A DNA stretch of 64,000 nucleotides from Paraglaciecola chathamensis S18K6 (GCA_000314955.1 BAEM01000056.1:172092-236091), one strand, 5' to 3'. Numbered from the stretch's first letter, positions 7,860 through 18,655 are shown. Notes: generated from the sequence alone by a model not told the origin. Numbers and translations: made by a program.

Positions 7860-8081
7860 ATGACTGACTATAATGATAAAAGTAACCTAGAAGACAGCCC
7901 CGCCGTTGCGACTAAAGCGATAAAAACAGCCATCGCCAATGGCGACGAAACGCGCTTAAAAACGCTGCTTACCAATGAAGTATTTGATGAATTAGAAAAA
8001 AGTCACTTTATCGATATGGCTAAAGAGCAAGGCAACCCAGCAATCGTAAAGCTAATTGAAGATACCCCAGCAACGCCTTAA
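7860..8081 (+). CDS. small helical protein, ankyrin-repeat-like
   Basis: 73-aa protein with a strong AAGGAG ribosome site before ATG 7860. Residues 15-70 read as helix-turn-helix pairs (AIKTAIANGDETRLKTLL then MAKEQGNPAIVKLIED), which resembles one or two ankyrin-like repeats. Such modules bind other proteins. No neighbours suggest a specific role. Confidence 0.55.
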   Translation: MTDYNDKSNLEDSPAVATKAIKTAIANGDETRLKTLLTNEVFDELEKSHFIDMAKEQGNPAIVKLIEDTPATP

Positions 8082-8211
8082 TTTACGACGCGCCAGCCCC
8101 CGAACGTAAAATGCGCAAGTTCTAAAACTCGAAAAAGTTAGACACTCGCGCTTTGCCACCGCGATTGTCGGGAGCATTCAACAGCGAGCCACAAGCCCTG
8201 CAGCAATACTA

Positions 8212-8268
8212 GGCTTTAGGAGTACTTGGCGTCAGGAGTACTTGGCTTCAGGAGTTCTTGGCTGCAGG
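8212..8268. repeat. 16-bp tandem repeat, 3.5 copies
   Basis: Units GGCTTTAGGAGTACTT, GGCGTCAGGAGTACTT and GGCTTCAGGAGTTCTT are followed by a partial GGCTGCAGG. It is non-coding and lies between the small helical protein and the end of the SNF2 gene. Confidence 0.75.
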
Positions 8269-8399
8269 CCACATTAATCTAATATCAATGCTTATTGTTG
8301 CGACTTGCGGCAGCCGTTTCGCTGCTGCGTATGGGGGCGGTCGCGGTGCTCGATGCTCGGCACGCGGCCATTCCTGTTCGATAAGTCTTACGTTTTTGT

Positions 8400-11300
8400 T
8401 TAAAACGTTTCTTTCAGTAAATTCAGCATATCGTCTACCGATAGCTTCGCCGATGCTTCGTTTCCTGCTAACAGATTGTCTGCTAAGTCACGTTTTTGCT
8501 TATGCAGCGCAACAATCTTTTCCTCGATTGTGTTTTGGGTAATCAGTCGATAAATCGTTACTGGCCGCAGTTGCCCGATCCGATGGGCTCGGTCTGATGC
8601 TTGCTCTTCTACTGCTGGGTTCCACCAAGGATCCATGTGGATCACGTAGTCTGCGGCGGTTAAATTCAAACCTGAGCCACCAGCCTTTAAGCTGATTAAG
8701 AATATATCCCCCTGCCCGCGCTGGAAGGCGTTAACGCTTGCTTGCCGCTGCTTTTGCGGCGTTGAACCATCTAAATATTGATAATCAAAACCTTTGTCTT
8801 CTAGATGTTGCTTAATCAATTGTAAATGCCCAACAAACTGACTAAATATAAGCGCTTTATGATTGTTCAGTTTCAGCTCTTCTAATAACGCATCGAGGGC
8901 GGCTAGCTTAGCACTGGGGATAGTCGTTTCTGCCATGACCAATTTCGGGTTACAACATGCTTGGCGCAATTTAACTAATTCGGCAAGCATTCTAATGCGC
9001 TGCTCACTCGCATTGGCCTGTTGACCACTTTGGTTAATATTGTCTATGGCGTTTAATCTCAGCGCTTCATAGAAATCACGTTCTTGAGAGCTCATTTCAA
9101 CCCGAATATTGATTTCAGTTCGTGATGGTAATTCCGTTAACACTTGGTTTTTCATGCGCCGTAAAATAAAGGGCTGAATAAGTGTTTTAAGGGCTTGGCT
9201 AGCCTTTCGTGCCGCTAGTGGGTCTTCCTGCGCATTTTCGATTGGCAGCGAGAATCGCTGTGCAAAGCGTTTAATGTTACCCAGCAACCCAGGGTTGATA
9301 AAGCGAAATAGACTCCACAACTCGGTCAAATTGTTCTCAATGGGAGTGCCTGTGGTGATCATCTTAAAGTCGCTTTTAAGGGCATACGCGGCTTTGGTTC
9401 GTTTGGCCAATGGATTTTTAAGTGCTTGGGCTTCATCGGCGACTATTGAGTGCCATTGCACCTTTTTAAGTATTTCACTTTCTCTTTGCAATAAACCGTA
9501 GCTGATGATGACACAATCAAATGGGCCTAATTCACTGAGTAATACTTCACGGGCAATCGTATTAGTTGAGTCAGCGAATACCTTAATGATCAAAGTAGGC
9601 GCAAATTTCAGTGCTTCTTGTTGCCAGTTAAAACACACAGATGTAGGGGCGATAACAAGGCTCGGCCCTTCGTTCGCTCGCGATAACAAAATAGCTAAGG
9701 CCTGAAGGGTTTTACCTAACCCCATGTCATCCGCTAAGCACGCTCCCGCCCCCCAATGAGCAAGACGAGATGCCCAGTCAAACCCGACGAGCTGGTAATC
9801 ACGTAATTGGGCTTGGAACGTTGACGGAATGTTTGGCATAAGCGCATTTGCTTGATGCATTTTTTCAGTTTGCTGCTCCCAGGCGTGAATGGTTTTCATG
9901 CGCATACCAGTGGTAGCTTCTTCCATTTGCAAGCTCGCCAAGGGATGAAATTTGCCGTCGTCTGCGACTTGGTTGATTGCCTCAAGCTTATGGCGTAAAT
10001 CATCAGACAGAGCGAGTATTTGCTCTTCGCCAAGGGCGATAAACCGACCATTGCTAGTTTTTACCAGCTCTAAGAGTTTACGAAGCTCAATAACTTGTTC
10101 ATTGTCTATTTGTAAGTCGCCGGTAATATCAAACCATTCATTTTTTTGACTCACTGCCAGTTGCAGGTGTTCACTGCTTAGGGTTTTCGACAAGGTCATT
10201 TTTTTGCCTTTCGGCCAACGCAGAACCAAGTCAAATTGATTGGCATTATAGGCTGTTTCGAGTTGCTCTAATGTGGTCAGTGCGGTTTGTAAATCCTCTA
10301 GCACTAAAACATTATCTGCCATATTCAAAAACATAGGGCATGCTTGGTCGAGCTGATCGAGTAGGGTTTCTTCGCGCAGTAAATCGCGCTGGGTTGCTAT
10401 TCGTTTGCCGTTTAACTCTGTGGTTAAACTGGCATTACCCACCCCGGGTTTAAATGCCGGGCCTTGTTCTGAAAACGGCATCACCACACAGGTAAAAGTA
10501 AGACCTTGTTGATTTGGCTGAATATTTACCACCAAATTTTTGTCGCATTCATGGTTCTCTAACCCAGTATCGAGTTCAGTGATCTCAGATTGAATGTTCA
10601 AAAATGGCGCAATGGCCGAAATACCTTCAAGGGCTTTTTGTTTCGCACTGATGGGGATCAGCAAGCCTGCCTCGCCAATGATTTCAGCGACTTTCAAATG
10701 ATCCGTATCAAAAACGGTGAGCTGATATTGGCTATCAGAAACAGCCTTTAAATTGTAAGCCTGCGGGGCGTCATATTCGCCCATCGCATCGGGTAAATCG
10801 GCAATACTCAAACACAATTGGTCACCTATTTGACTGACCAGCAATTCGGGCTCACGCTGGGCTATCTCTATGTGCTGGGTTATGTCGTCGGCTTTATAAA
10901 GATTATCTATGCCAACAGCCGCTTGCAGTGCTGGCAACCCTTGCAACAAATACTCGGCCTTTGAGTAGTAGCCCCAATTTTGAAACACCTCAATAGCGTT
11001 GCAGAGCTTTTTGTCGCTATCGGTTAGGTAATCGAACGTGTGGGTCTGTTCTTTTAAGCGTTTGAGTGACACAACGCGCCCTTTGCTCCAGCCTGATTTA
11101 TTCAATTTTTGTTCACGGGCCGTAAGGCTATGACCATAGGTGTCTTCAAATTCCCAGATTAAGCGCACAGGTTTGACTGCTATTTCACTGGTCGCAGAGT
11201 CAGCGTTTTCTGCATTTGGATTAAGCGCTATGAGTTTATCAAGGGCGAGATCCCACTGTGATTTAGTAACGATAAGCTGGGTAATATCGACTAAATGTGA

Positions 11301-12722
11301 CGTTTGTGCTGATTCAGCTGAGCTGCGGGGTTCGGCAACCTGCTTAGGGTCAAAACCGGCCGCCATTTGTGCACATAATTCGGCAAACAAGGGGTAATCA
11401 AGCTGCATAAAATGCCCTTGATATTTTAACGCTAAAGAGGCCAATGCAGGGTCTTTACTTTGGTTGCACCAAAGCTGCGCTAAAAAGTAATTGAAATAAC
11501 ACATCTGATGCGCAAAATGATCTTGCTCATCATCAACACTATTGTATTCAATATTGATGGCATATTTTTGCCCCGAAGAAAGACACATAATAGGCTTAAC
11601 AATGCCCTGCCCTACATAATAAAAATCGCTGTTAACCTTACGGTCACTTTCTTCATATTCCACTTGTTGCAAGGCGGTGGTGAACGCACTCACATCATCC
11701 TGATTTGCCTGTACGATTAATGCCAATTTGTAGAAGTAACCCAGAAGCTCATTTAAGTATTGTTTTTTACGTTTTGTGAGCTTGTTTTTTGCCAACATAG
11801 CTTGTTCAAAATAATCGATGGCCAGCGCGTTTTGACCAATTAAAAAGCAATGTGTTGCCTGCAATTGTAAGCCGTAGCTGCTCGTATCCTGTGGGTCGTG
11901 TATGCGCAAAAAGTCATCAAACCTTAGTTGATACAAATATTGCTCTGCCAATAGATGATGGCAATCAATATTGTACGTTGGTTGTGATTTATCCCCATTG
12001 GCAGCGCAAACGCGCTCTAATAGTTCAATTGGATAAGCACAACTTTGTCCTTCAATTTGAAAGCACCTTAGCAGGGAAGCAAACGCCTGATATTGCACAG
12101 CTTTCGGTTGTTGCAAAAACGTTTCTAAATCAAAAGGTAAGAACAGTATCTCCAGCAATATTTTATTTTTATCATGCTCGATAATTTGTGGATTTTTATG
12201 AAATGACATCGCCTCTTCAAGCTGATCTGTTTGCTTTAAATAAAACAGATCTCGAATAACCCGCGCTCTATCAGCTTCTTTGTTTTGCCAGCTATAGCTG
12301 TTTACCACAGGCACTACCTGCTCCGCGGCCATGATAATTTCAAGTAACGTTTGCCCAGGTGCTAACGCAACATCTGTGGGCAGTTGGTCGATTATTTTAA
12401 TTAAACAGTTGCTCAGCAAGGGGTTGAGTTGCAAACCTTCACGGTTGTTGACGAGCAGTCCTTTAGATGTCAGCTGCTGTTTTTGCTCGCTAGTGAACAA
12501 ATAGTCCTTTTTGGGGGCGCTTAGCAAACCGCGGCTGTGAAGAATGGCCAGCACTTGCGCTAATTTTGTTGCGCCAATCGGCTTGTGTACCGCTGCCAAG
12601 ATGAACAGCGTAACCTGATGAGCTTCATCAAGGGTTGAAAATGCTTGGTACTGGGCGTCAATTTGGTGATGGATTTGAGGCTGGATCAAAGCGGCAAGCT
12701 TCATAGTAAATTGATTCTTCAT
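8400..12722 (-). CDS. SNF2-family DNA-dependent ATPase
   Basis: 1440-aa protein of the SNF2/Swi2 class of superfamily 2, ATP-driven translocases that remodel protein-DNA or RNA polymerase complexes (RapA/HepA-like). The C-terminal third holds the motor: ADDMGLGKTLQAL (Walker A, about 997-1009), VADEAQALKN (motif II, about 1095), TGTPIENN (motif III), SQFVGHL and LISLKAGGSGLNLTAAD (motifs IV-V), and DRAHRIGQ (motif VI, about 1376-1383). The first 900 residues lack motifs I recognise and look partly TPR-like helical. The gene is monocistronic, flanked by non-coding DNA. ATG 12722 is the first start; ribosome site weak. Confidence 0.92.
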   Translation of the reverse strand: MKNQFTMKLAALIQPQIHHQIDAQYQAFSTLDEAHQVTLFILAAVHKPIGATKLAQVLAILHSRGLLSAPKKDYLFTSEQKQQLTSKGLLVNNREGLQLNPLLSNCLIKIIDQLPTDVALAPGQTLLEIIMAAEQVVPVVNSYSWQNKEADRARVIRDLFYLKQTDQLEEAMSFHKNPQIIEHDKNKILLEILFLPFDLETFLQQPKAVQYQAFASLLRCFQIEGQSCAYPIELLERVCAANGDKSQPTYNIDCHHLLAEQYLYQLRFDDFLRIHDPQDTSSYGLQLQATHCFLIGQNALAIDYFEQAMLAKNKLTKRKKQYLNELLGYFYKLALIVQANQDDVSAFTTALQQVEYEESDRKVNSDFYYVGQGIVKPIMCLSSGQKYAINIEYNSVDDEQDHFAHQMCYFNYFLAQLWCNQSKDPALASLALKYQGHFMQLDYPLFAELCAQMAAGFDPKQVAEPRSSAESAQTSHLVDITQLIVTKSQWDLALDKLIALNPNAENADSATSEIAVKPVRLIWEFEDTYGHSLTAREQKLNKSGWSKGRVVSLKRLKEQTHTFDYLTDSDKKLCNAIEVFQNWGYYSKAEYLLQGLPALQAAVGIDNLYKADDITQHIEIAQREPELLVSQIGDQLCLSIADLPDAMGEYDAPQAYNLKAVSDSQYQLTVFDTDHLKVAEIIGEAGLLIPISAKQKALEGISAIAPFLNIQSEITELDTGLENHECDKNLVVNIQPNQQGLTFTCVVMPFSEQGPAFKPGVGNASLTTELNGKRIATQRDLLREETLLDQLDQACPMFLNMADNVLVLEDLQTALTTLEQLETAYNANQFDLVLRWPKGKKMTLSKTLSSEHLQLAVSQKNEWFDITGDLQIDNEQVIELRKLLELVKTSNGRFIALGEEQILALSDDLRHKLEAINQVADDGKFHPLASLQMEEATTGMRMKTIHAWEQQTEKMHQANALMPNIPSTFQAQLRDYQLVGFDWASRLAHWGAGACLADDMGLGKTLQALAILLSRANEGPSLVIAPTSVCFNWQQEALKFAPTLIIKVFADSTNTIAREVLLSELGPFDCVIISYGLLQRESEILKKVQWHSIVADEAQALKNPLAKRTKAAYALKSDFKMITTGTPIENNLTELWSLFRFINPGLLGNIKRFAQRFSLPIENAQEDPLAARKASQALKTLIQPFILRRMKNQVLTELPSRTEINIRVEMSSQERDFYEALRLNAIDNINQSGQQANASEQRIRMLAELVKLRQACCNPKLVMAETTIPSAKLAALDALLEELKLNNHKALIFSQFVGHLQLIKQHLEDKGFDYQYLDGSTPQKQRQASVNAFQRGQGDIFLISLKAGGSGLNLTAADYVIHMDPWWNPAVEEQASDRAHRIGQLRPVTIYRLITQNTIEEKIVALHKQKRDLADNLLAGNEASAKLSVDDMLNLLKETF

Positions 12723-12973
12723 GACTATTTGTTTTCAATGGCGTGAAACTAGCAAAAACGATCCAGCTAAACAATTACTGTCACTAATAAAGCCCAGGAA
12801 TAGGATAAACAACAGCGAAACTTTTGCTGATTAATCGCTGATGGGTTACTGATTGAACACTGGTTAACGAGCACTGGTTAACGAGCAATGGTATAAAGTA
12901 GCAAAGCAAGGGCACAATCCGCGTAAAAAGTGCTTAACGTCATGTGCCCAATGCTTGATTCAGCTTTAGCGCC

Positions 12974-13729
12974 TTAATTTAGCTTTAGTGCCAAATAACG
13001 TACATTCCCCCCTGTCGATTGCGGTAAAAAGTAAATATTGCGGTATTGAAAATACTGCTGGCCGCTCACTGTCACCAGTTTCGCACTTGGCGGAAGTGAA
13101 CCATAAGTTTTACCTAGTACAAAACCACTCGTTTGATTGGCATACTGCTGGCTTTCAACTGAGTGCGCTACGATAGTGCTTCCCCCAGCGTTGTAGACAT
13201 CATCTTGATAGATGAGCGTATCGCTAGGTTCGTTAATGACACGGTAAGCGCCGTCGTCAAACACATAGTAAATTCCCTGGGCGAAATAATATGTTAGACC
13301 TCTAGCAACGATGCGTTCATAACCAGCCGGTAAATAGCGTACGGTTAGCCCAACAGGTGGACGCACCACTTTATAGCCTTGCTTATAGTGGCGGTAATAC
13401 AGGCCGTCATGAAAAATAAATGACAAACCACCAAAACGTAGCGACACTCCTTTGGCAGGTGCTCGTTGCACGACCGCGCCCGTTTTATACACCGCACGTT
13501 TATGCGCCTTATGATTTTTCACGCCGGCTTTGTTTACAACCGTTTTATTCACGACTGTTTTATTTACAACAACAGGGGCACTATGTTGTTTATTCTGCTG
13601 CTTGTTCTGCTGCTGATTCTGACGTTGTTCGTAACGCAGATCCTGACGCTCGTCTCGATGTTGAGCATGACCTAGTAAAGGAGCAACCATTAAGCTGACA
13701 GTAAAAGGTAATAACCATTGTATTTTCAT
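12974..13729 (-). CDS. DUF6515-type periplasmic protein
   Basis: 251-aa exported protein with a signal peptide (1-22, cleaved after LLGHA). A Gln/Asn-rich stretch (about 35-50) and a VVNKT tandem repeat (about 53-68) make a flexible linker. The C-terminal part has the DUF6515 pattern: FIFHDGLYYRHY, PPVGLTVRYLPAGY, RGLTYYFAQGIYYVF. The function of the family is not known. It appears monocistronic. Confidence 0.75.
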   Translation of the reverse strand: MKIQWLLPFTVSLMVAPLLGHAQHRDERQDLRYEQRQNQQQNKQQNKQHSAPVVVNKTVVNKTVVNKAGVKNHKAHKRAVYKTGAVVQRAPAKGVSLRFGGLSFIFHDGLYYRHYKQGYKVVRPPVGLTVRYLPAGYERIVARGLTYYFAQGIYYVFDDGAYRVINEPSDTLIYQDDVYNAGGSTIVAHSVESQQYANQTSGFVLGKTYGSLPPSAKLVTVSGQQYFQYRNIYFLPQSTGGNVRYLALKLN

Positions 13730-14079
13730 CTTGATTCCTTAATAACGCTTTCGTTTTATAGCGATATTAGGCTGGAAAACTGAATATAAACTGACTGGCA
13801 TTGCCCAGCGTTAATGCTTTACTCAAACTTTATCTTTCTTAACGCATCTTTACATTTTTGCTTCTTTTCACGCCGATATTTTCGCTATTTCTCTGACGAG
13901 CTATCGCCAGACATAGGCGTAGCTTCCCTGCTATTGGCGCTATTTGTTGTTCAATTACGCATTTTTCGCAGAAGGTGCTTACCGCCCATCCATGATTAAC
14001 GTCAATAACGAGATATGATTACTTTTTTGCGACAAGTTACTTTACTCTAGCTATATCAAAGTAAAAGTAAGGCGCGCAC

Positions 14080-14544
14080 ATGCAAATAAACGTAAACGGT
14101 ACACAGCACGAAGTTGATGTAGACGAAGAGATGCCACTTCTATGGGTGTTACGTGATGAGCTAAACATAACGGGCCCTAAATTCGGTTGCGGTATTGCAA
14201 TGTGCGGCGCCTGTACAGTGCATATTAATGGCCAACCCGCTCGCTCGTGCTCTATGCCAGTTGGGCAAGTATCTGGTCTTATAACCACCATAGAAGGCCT
14301 TGGCACGCCCGATGCCATGCATGAAGTACAAGCAGCTTGGGTAGAGCATCAAGTTGCCCAGTGCGGGTATTGTCAACCTGGGCAAATTATGTCGGCAGCC
14401 GCATTATTGCAAATGAACCCCAACCCTGATGATGAAGCCATTGATCACGCCATGTCAGCGAATTTATGTCGCTGTGGTACCTATCCTAGAATTCGTGCTG
14501 CGATAAAAGCAGCTGCGCAAAATATTCGGGAGAAAAGCGCATGA
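14080..14544 (+). CDS. (2Fe-2S) subunit of molybdenum hydroxylase, IorA-like
   Basis: 154-aa electron-transfer subunit of the xanthine-oxidase family. The plant-ferredoxin cluster is bound by Cys37, Cys42, Cys45 and Cys57 ([15 protein letters not shown]) and the second cluster by Cys95, Cys98, Cys130 and Cys132 ([17 protein letters not shown]). It overlaps the Mo subunit by four bases (ATGA) and heads a three-gene operon with that subunit and a cytochrome. No signal peptide; export would be piggy-back with the twin-arginine partner. IorA, QorS-like and nicotinate-dehydrogenase small subunits all fit. Confidence 0.9.
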   Translation: MQINVNGTQHEVDVDEEMPLLWVLRDELNITGPKFGCGIAMCGACTVHINGQPARSCSMPVGQVSGLITTIEGLGTPDAMHEVQAAWVEHQVAQCGYCQPGQIMSAAALLQMNPNPDDEAIDHAMSANLCRCGTYPRIRAAIKAAAQNIREKSA

Positions 14545-16790
14545 GCACCTTAGGCAAAATCACCCGACGCACCTTTGTTATAGGCTCAACTGCCATCACG
14601 GGCGGTGTGTTATTTGGCGTGTACAAGTACAAGCAGCCCTACCCCAATCCTCTTGAAAAAAACTTGGCGCAAGGTGAGACCGCCCTGACACCTTACGTGT
14701 TAATTAATGCCAATGGCGTAACGATTATCGCGCCTCGCGCCGAAATGGGCCAAGGGGTGAAAACCACACTTGCCGCATTAGTAGCAGAAGAATTAGACAT
14801 AGACGTGCAAAACGTCAGGATTGAACACGGCGTACCATCAAATGCCTATTACAACGCTGCTGTTTTAGAAGAAGGGGTGCCCTTTCCTCCCCAAGACACC
14901 AGCAGTACAGCCCAAATGGCGCGAGATTTTATGCATGTACCGGCAAAATTCTTCGGTGTACAAGTCACGGGGGGCTCTTCATCGACCGTAGATGCATTTG
15001 AAAAAATGCGTATGGCAGGCGCCACAGCCAGAGAAGCCTTGCTGTTAGCGGCAAGTGCCAAGCTAAATGTGGCTAAAAACACCCTAAGTACAGACAACGG
15101 CGAAGTGATATCAAAAGACGGCCAACGCATTGCGTATACAGAGCTCGCCAGTTTAGCGGCAAGCGTTGAGTTACCTGATGACGTAAAACTCAAGCCAAAA
15201 AGCGAGTGGAAGCAACTCGGCCGCCCAATTCCTAGAGTCGACATGGTGGAAAAATGCACAGGAACCGCCACCTTTGGTATCGATGTACTGCAAAAAGATA
15301 TGCTCTACGCCACCATAAAAGTGAACCCACATCTGGGGGCAAAGTGTCACGCATTTGATACAAATAACGCCGCAAACATGAAAGGCGTTAAAGCCATTTT
15401 ACCCTTGGCAGATGTAGGCGCTGCAGTGGTGGCAACCAATACCTGGTATGCCTTTAAAGCCGCCGAGAAAATTGATTTTGACTGGGCCAAAACACAGTAT
15501 GCGCAAAGCACAGATGAGCTGTTTGAATCCGCCATTGCTGCGTTTAACGAAGAACACCAAGACAGTCAAAACCGCGATGACGGCGATGTTGATGCCGTAA
15601 TTGGCGCAGCGGGCGATGCCACAATACATCGCGAGTACCGTGCACCGTTATTGGCCCACGCCACTATGGAGCCCATGAACGCCACGGCTATCATGAAAGA
15701 TGGCCAGCTTGATGTGTGGGTTGGTACTCAAATGCCCACTTATGCACTGTCTGAAGCCGCTAGAGTGTCAGGCATTGAGGCACAGAACATTCGTATTCAC
15801 ACTACTTATTTAGGCGGTGGCTTTGGCCGGCGTCTGGAAATGGATTTTATTGTCTATGCGGTTATGGTCGCCAAACAGCTTGAGGGCACGCCAGTAAAAG
15901 TGACCTGGTCGCGAGAAGAAGACATGACCCATGACAGCTACAGGCCATTCGCCGTGGCCCGCTTTGAAGGCGTCACCCAGGGCAAGAATATCACTGCCTT
16001 GGATGTGAAAGTCTCCTCGCCTTCGGTGATGGAATCGCAAATGGGTCGCTTAGGAGTGTCGCTCCCGGGGCCAGACAGCACAATCGTGCAGGCCTTATGG
16101 GACCAAGCTTACACGATAGAAAACTACCGCGTGACTGGGTATAGAGTGCCAATGGGCATTCCGGTGAGTTCGTGGCGCTCTGTGGGGGCTTCACAGAACG
16201 GCTTTTTTAATGAGTCCATGATCGACGAATTAGCCATTGAAGCCAACGCCGATCCTATTGAAATGCGCTTGAGCCTAATCACCCATCAACCTACTAGAAA
16301 CGTGCTTGAAGCGGTTGCCAATATGGCTAACTGGGGAAGTGACGTTGCAGAAAATCATGGCTTAGGGGTAGCGCTAGTGACCTCGTTCGGCGTGCCCGTG
16401 GCGGAAATTGTAGAGGTGGTCAATACCCCCCGCGGGATCAAAATTTTAAACGTGTATGTTGCCGCCGATGTAGGCCTTGCCATTGACTCACGGAATATTG
16501 AGGCGCAATTAATCTCAGCCGTTAATTTTGGTTTGGCCGGGGCCATGATGGGCGAAATTACCTTGCTTGACGGTAAAGTACAGCAGACTAATTTTCACAA
16601 TTATGACGCGATCCGTATGCACCAGGCCCCTGTTATACATACCAAAATACTTGAAAATGGCGAACGTATTCGCGGTATCGGCGAACCAGGAACGCCGCCT
16701 GCGGCCCCAGCGCTTGCCAACGCAATATTTGCGGCAACAGGCCTGCGCATGCGTGAAATGCCATTTAACAAACACATTCAATTTGTGTAG
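14541..16790 (+). CDS. molybdopterin-binding subunit of aldehyde/N-heterocycle hydroxylase, IorB-like
   Basis: 749-aa large subunit that binds the molybdenum cofactor and hydroxylates an aldehyde or aromatic N-heterocycle using water. The N-terminus has a twin-arginine signal ([17 protein letters not shown]), so the complex acts outside the inner membrane. Visible motifs are [24 protein letters not shown] (cofactor binding), [12 protein letters not shown] and the catalytic glutamate region [15 protein letters not shown] near the C-terminus. There is no FAD subunit gene; electrons probably pass through the Fe-S subunit to the cytochrome encoded downstream. The substrate cannot be inferred from sequence. 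Confidence 0.9.
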   Translation: MSTLGKITRRTFVIGSTAITGGVLFGVYKYKQPYPNPLEKNLAQGETALTPYVLINANGVTIIAPRAEMGQGVKTTLAALVAEELDIDVQNVRIEHGVPSNAYYNAAVLEEGVPFPPQDTSSTAQMARDFMHVPAKFFGVQVTGGSSSTVDAFEKMRMAGATAREALLLAASAKLNVAKNTLSTDNGEVISKDGQRIAYTELASLAASVELPDDVKLKPKSEWKQLGRPIPRVDMVEKCTGTATFGIDVLQKDMLYATIKVNPHLGAKCHAFDTNNAANMKGVKAILPLADVGAAVVATNTWYAFKAAEKIDFDWAKTQYAQSTDELFESAIAAFNEEHQDSQNRDDGDVDAVIGAAGDATIHREYRAPLLAHATMEPMNATAIMKDGQLDVWVGTQMPTYALSEAARVSGIEAQNIRIHTTYLGGGFGRRLEMDFIVYAVMVAKQLEGTPVKVTWSREEDMTHDSYRPFAVARFEGVTQGKNITALDVKVSSPSVMESQMGRLGVSLPGPDSTIVQALWDQAYTIENYRVTGYRVPMGIPVSSWRSVGASQNGFFNESMIDELAIEANADPIEMRLSLITHQPTRNVLEAVANMANWGSDVAENHGLGVALVTSFGVPVAEIVEVVNTPRGIKILNVYVAADVGLAIDSRNIEAQLISAVNFGLAGAMMGEITLLDGKVQQTNFHNYDAIRMHQAPVIHTKILENGERIRGIGEPGTPPAAPALANAIFAATGLRMREMPFNKHIQFV

Positions 16791-16800
16791 GAGCAACATC

Positions 16801-17397
16801 ATGAAAATAAAGCTATTTTTGTTAAAAACCGCTGCTCTTATACTCATGCCTGCATTTTTCGCCACTGCTCAAAGTGTCCCAGTGCAACCAGACGAGATTA
16901 GCCAATCAAGGGCCGCTGAAGCGTGGAGCAAGGTTTATCAAGTGTTCTCTCACCCGCGCTGCGCAAATTGCCATGTACCTGACGACAACCTGCCCCGCTG
17001 GTCAGGCCCAAGTTACGGCAAAACCAGCGTGCATGGTATGAATATTTCAGGCGGACAAAGCCGTATTGGCGTTGAGACCGTCATGTGCAGCACTTGCCAT
17101 GCACACAGTAATTCAGACGAGCCTCACGGCCCGCCGGGATCACCCGTATGGATGCTTGCCCCAGTGGAAATGCTCTGGTGGCAACAAAGCTCAAAACAGA
17201 TTTGTGAGCAAATTAAAGATCCTACGCGAAATGGTGGGCGCACCCTTGAAGAAGTGGCTCATCACATACAAGAAGATGAGCTTGTACATTGGGGCTGGGA
17301 CCCAGGAAAGGGCCGCGAACCAGCGCCCTATTCAGCAAAAGAAACCGCCGACTTTGTTACACTTTGGGCCAACGCTGGCGCCCCCTGTCCTGAGTAG
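16801..17397 (+). CDS. diheme c-type cytochrome, partner of the Mo hydroxylase
   Basis: 198-aa periplasmic protein with a signal peptide (1-23) and two heme-c sites, CANCH (54-58) and CSTCH (96-100). ATG 16801 is chosen because AGGAG lies nine bases upstream and a signal peptide follows directly; longer readings run into the preceding gene. It starts ten bases after the Mo subunit, so it probably takes electrons from the hydroxylase to the respiratory chain. The residues between the hemes are Gly/Ser-rich. Confidence 0.88.
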   Translation: MKIKLFLLKTAALILMPAFFATAQSVPVQPDEISQSRAAEAWSKVYQVFSHPRCANCHVPDDNLPRWSGPSYGKTSVHGMNISGGQSRIGVETVMCSTCHAHSNSDEPHGPPGSPVWMLAPVEMLWWQQSSKQICEQIKDPTRNGGRTLEEVAHHIQEDELVHWGWDPGKGREPAPYSAKETADFVTLWANAGAPCPE

Positions 17398-17478
17398 TCA
17401 AGGAGTGAGCAGCGTATGGGCAAAACGGCAAAAATCGCTAAGCGTCTATTGCCCATAATGACCCCGGTTGTATCATTG

Positions 17479-17506
17479 AAGCACAAGAAAAGGTTTTGTG
17501 CTTTTA
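17479..17506 (+). terminator. rho-independent terminator after the Mo-hydroxylase operon
   Basis: AAGCACAA and TTGTGCTT form an eight-base stem followed by TTT, about 80 bases after the cytochrome stop. Confidence 0.6.
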
Positions 17507-17612
17507 TGTTACCCTACCCGCTTGAAATTTTACGCAACACCTTCACATAACGCTGCTAAGAACATCAAAAACTCAATCGCAACGTTAGGTGCGAACTCAC
17601 AAAGGTAATGAC

Positions 17613-18167
17613 ATGAAAATATTAATAGCTATAGCCATCATTATTGCTATTGGCGCAACTTTTTGGTTCACAAGCCAAAACCAAGAAGAAACGCTCAATG
17701 AACCCGTTGCAATGCTGCCAGTCATTACCCGAGAGCAAATCCTCACCGCATCCGATTTAGTTGAAGGTGTAAAGCAAGCCCTAAAACAAGATGATGAAAA
17801 AGCAATAGAACAATGGTTAGACCGTGCGTTAGCGCTCGCCAAAAAAGCCGGCATTGCACAAGAAGACATCAACTTCATTCAATCTGACAGCGCTCGAGAT
17901 TATGTTATTTTTCAGGCCAAGCGCAGTCAATTTAACGATGCTGTAGAGCAAGCTTATTATGAATTACAAGGGATTGATGCCATCAAGGCCGCCTATCCAC
18001 AAGCTGAGGATTTATTTGCTAGCGCCGATAAGTTGATCATTGAACGTGATAAAATCATTGAAGAAATAGCAACTGAATTAGCTAACGGTAACACACCGAC
18101 AAACGCAGAGCGCCAAGCCGCGCGCCAGCAATGGCTAAAACGTTATAATGAAAAACAAAGCCAATAA
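17613..18167 (+). CDS. membrane-anchored helical protein, unknown
   Basis: 184-aa hypothetical protein. Residues 2-20 form one hydrophobic anchor, with the rest predicted mostly helical and charged (Glu/Lys/Gln-rich, probably coiled), facing the periplasm. ATG 17613 is preceded by AAAGG; a GTG eight codons earlier is less likely. It stands alone between the cytochrome operon terminator and the tautomerase gene. I do not recognise a family. Confidence 0.65.
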   Translation: MKILIAIAIIIAIGATFWFTSQNQEETLNEPVAMLPVITREQILTASDLVEGVKQALKQDDEKAIEQWLDRALALAKKAGIAQEDINFIQSDSARDYVIFQAKRSQFNDAVEQAYYELQGIDAIKAAYPQAEDLFASADKLIIERDKIIEEIATELANGNTPTNAERQAARQQWLKRYNEKQSQ

Positions 18168-18234
18168 AAATCCGTTTACGGCAAGTAGAGCGCACAGTGC
18201 AGCACGTCATTAATTGTTAAAAGGGAAACCTCAT

Positions 18235-18579
18235 ATGCCAAATTTTGTTATCGAATATAGCGCCACGCTTGACCAGCAAATCAGTGAAGAAAAATTAATG
18301 GACAGTGTATTTGCAGGCGCGAAAAACAGTGGTCATTTTCCACCTGAAGCAATCAAGCTTAGAACTGAAAAACGCAGTGGCTTTCGTTTACATGGTAAAC
18401 AAAAAGACTTTTTACATGTCTCAGCGCATATTCTAAGTGGCCGCACGGACGAACAAAAAAGCGAAATATCAAATGCGGTGTTAGCCCAGTTAAAAGAACT
18501 GGCATTAAACAGTGTTTTCGTATCAGTGGAGGTGGTTGATATTCATCGAGCGAGTTTTGTCGATTTTGAATACGAATAG
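18235..18579 (+). CDS. 5-carboxymethyl-2-hydroxymuconate isomerase family tautomerase
   Basis: 114-aa member of the CHMI branch of the tautomerase superfamily, which uses the N-terminal proline freed after Met removal as the general base (MPNFVIEYSATL, Pro at position 2). Length and fold match the family; RTEKRSGFRLHG and FLHVSAHILSGR are the conserved core. ATG 18235 follows GGGAAA. CHMI acts in homoprotocatechuate degradation, but no other pathway genes are near, so the true substrate is open. Confidence 0.82.
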   Translation: MPNFVIEYSATLDQQISEEKLMDSVFAGAKNSGHFPPEAIKLRTEKRSGFRLHGKQKDFLHVSAHILSGRTDEQKSEISNAVLAQLKELALNSVFVSVEVVDIHRASFVDFEYE

Positions 18580-18597
18580 CCGCGAACCGCGGCTATT
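18575..18597 (+). terminator. hairpin terminator of the tautomerase gene
   Basis: AATAGCCGCG and CGCGGCTATT pair perfectly around AAC. The stem starts inside the stop codon region; the following T-run is short. Confidence 0.55.
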
Positions 18598-18655
18598 TAC
18601 CTTCAGCTAGATTAATTTTCGATGAATGACTAATTATTTATTGAAATTGGTATTA

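Noticed and set aside
13814..13999. 61-residue plus-strand open frame upstream of the Mo hydroxylase
   Set aside because: No ribosome site, unusual composition and no recognisable features. Left as intergenic DNA.
17548..17588. attC-like arms TAACGCTGC ... GCAACGTTA before the 184-aa gene
   Set aside because: Only 41 bases long with no inner stem and no cassette structure around; probably chance.
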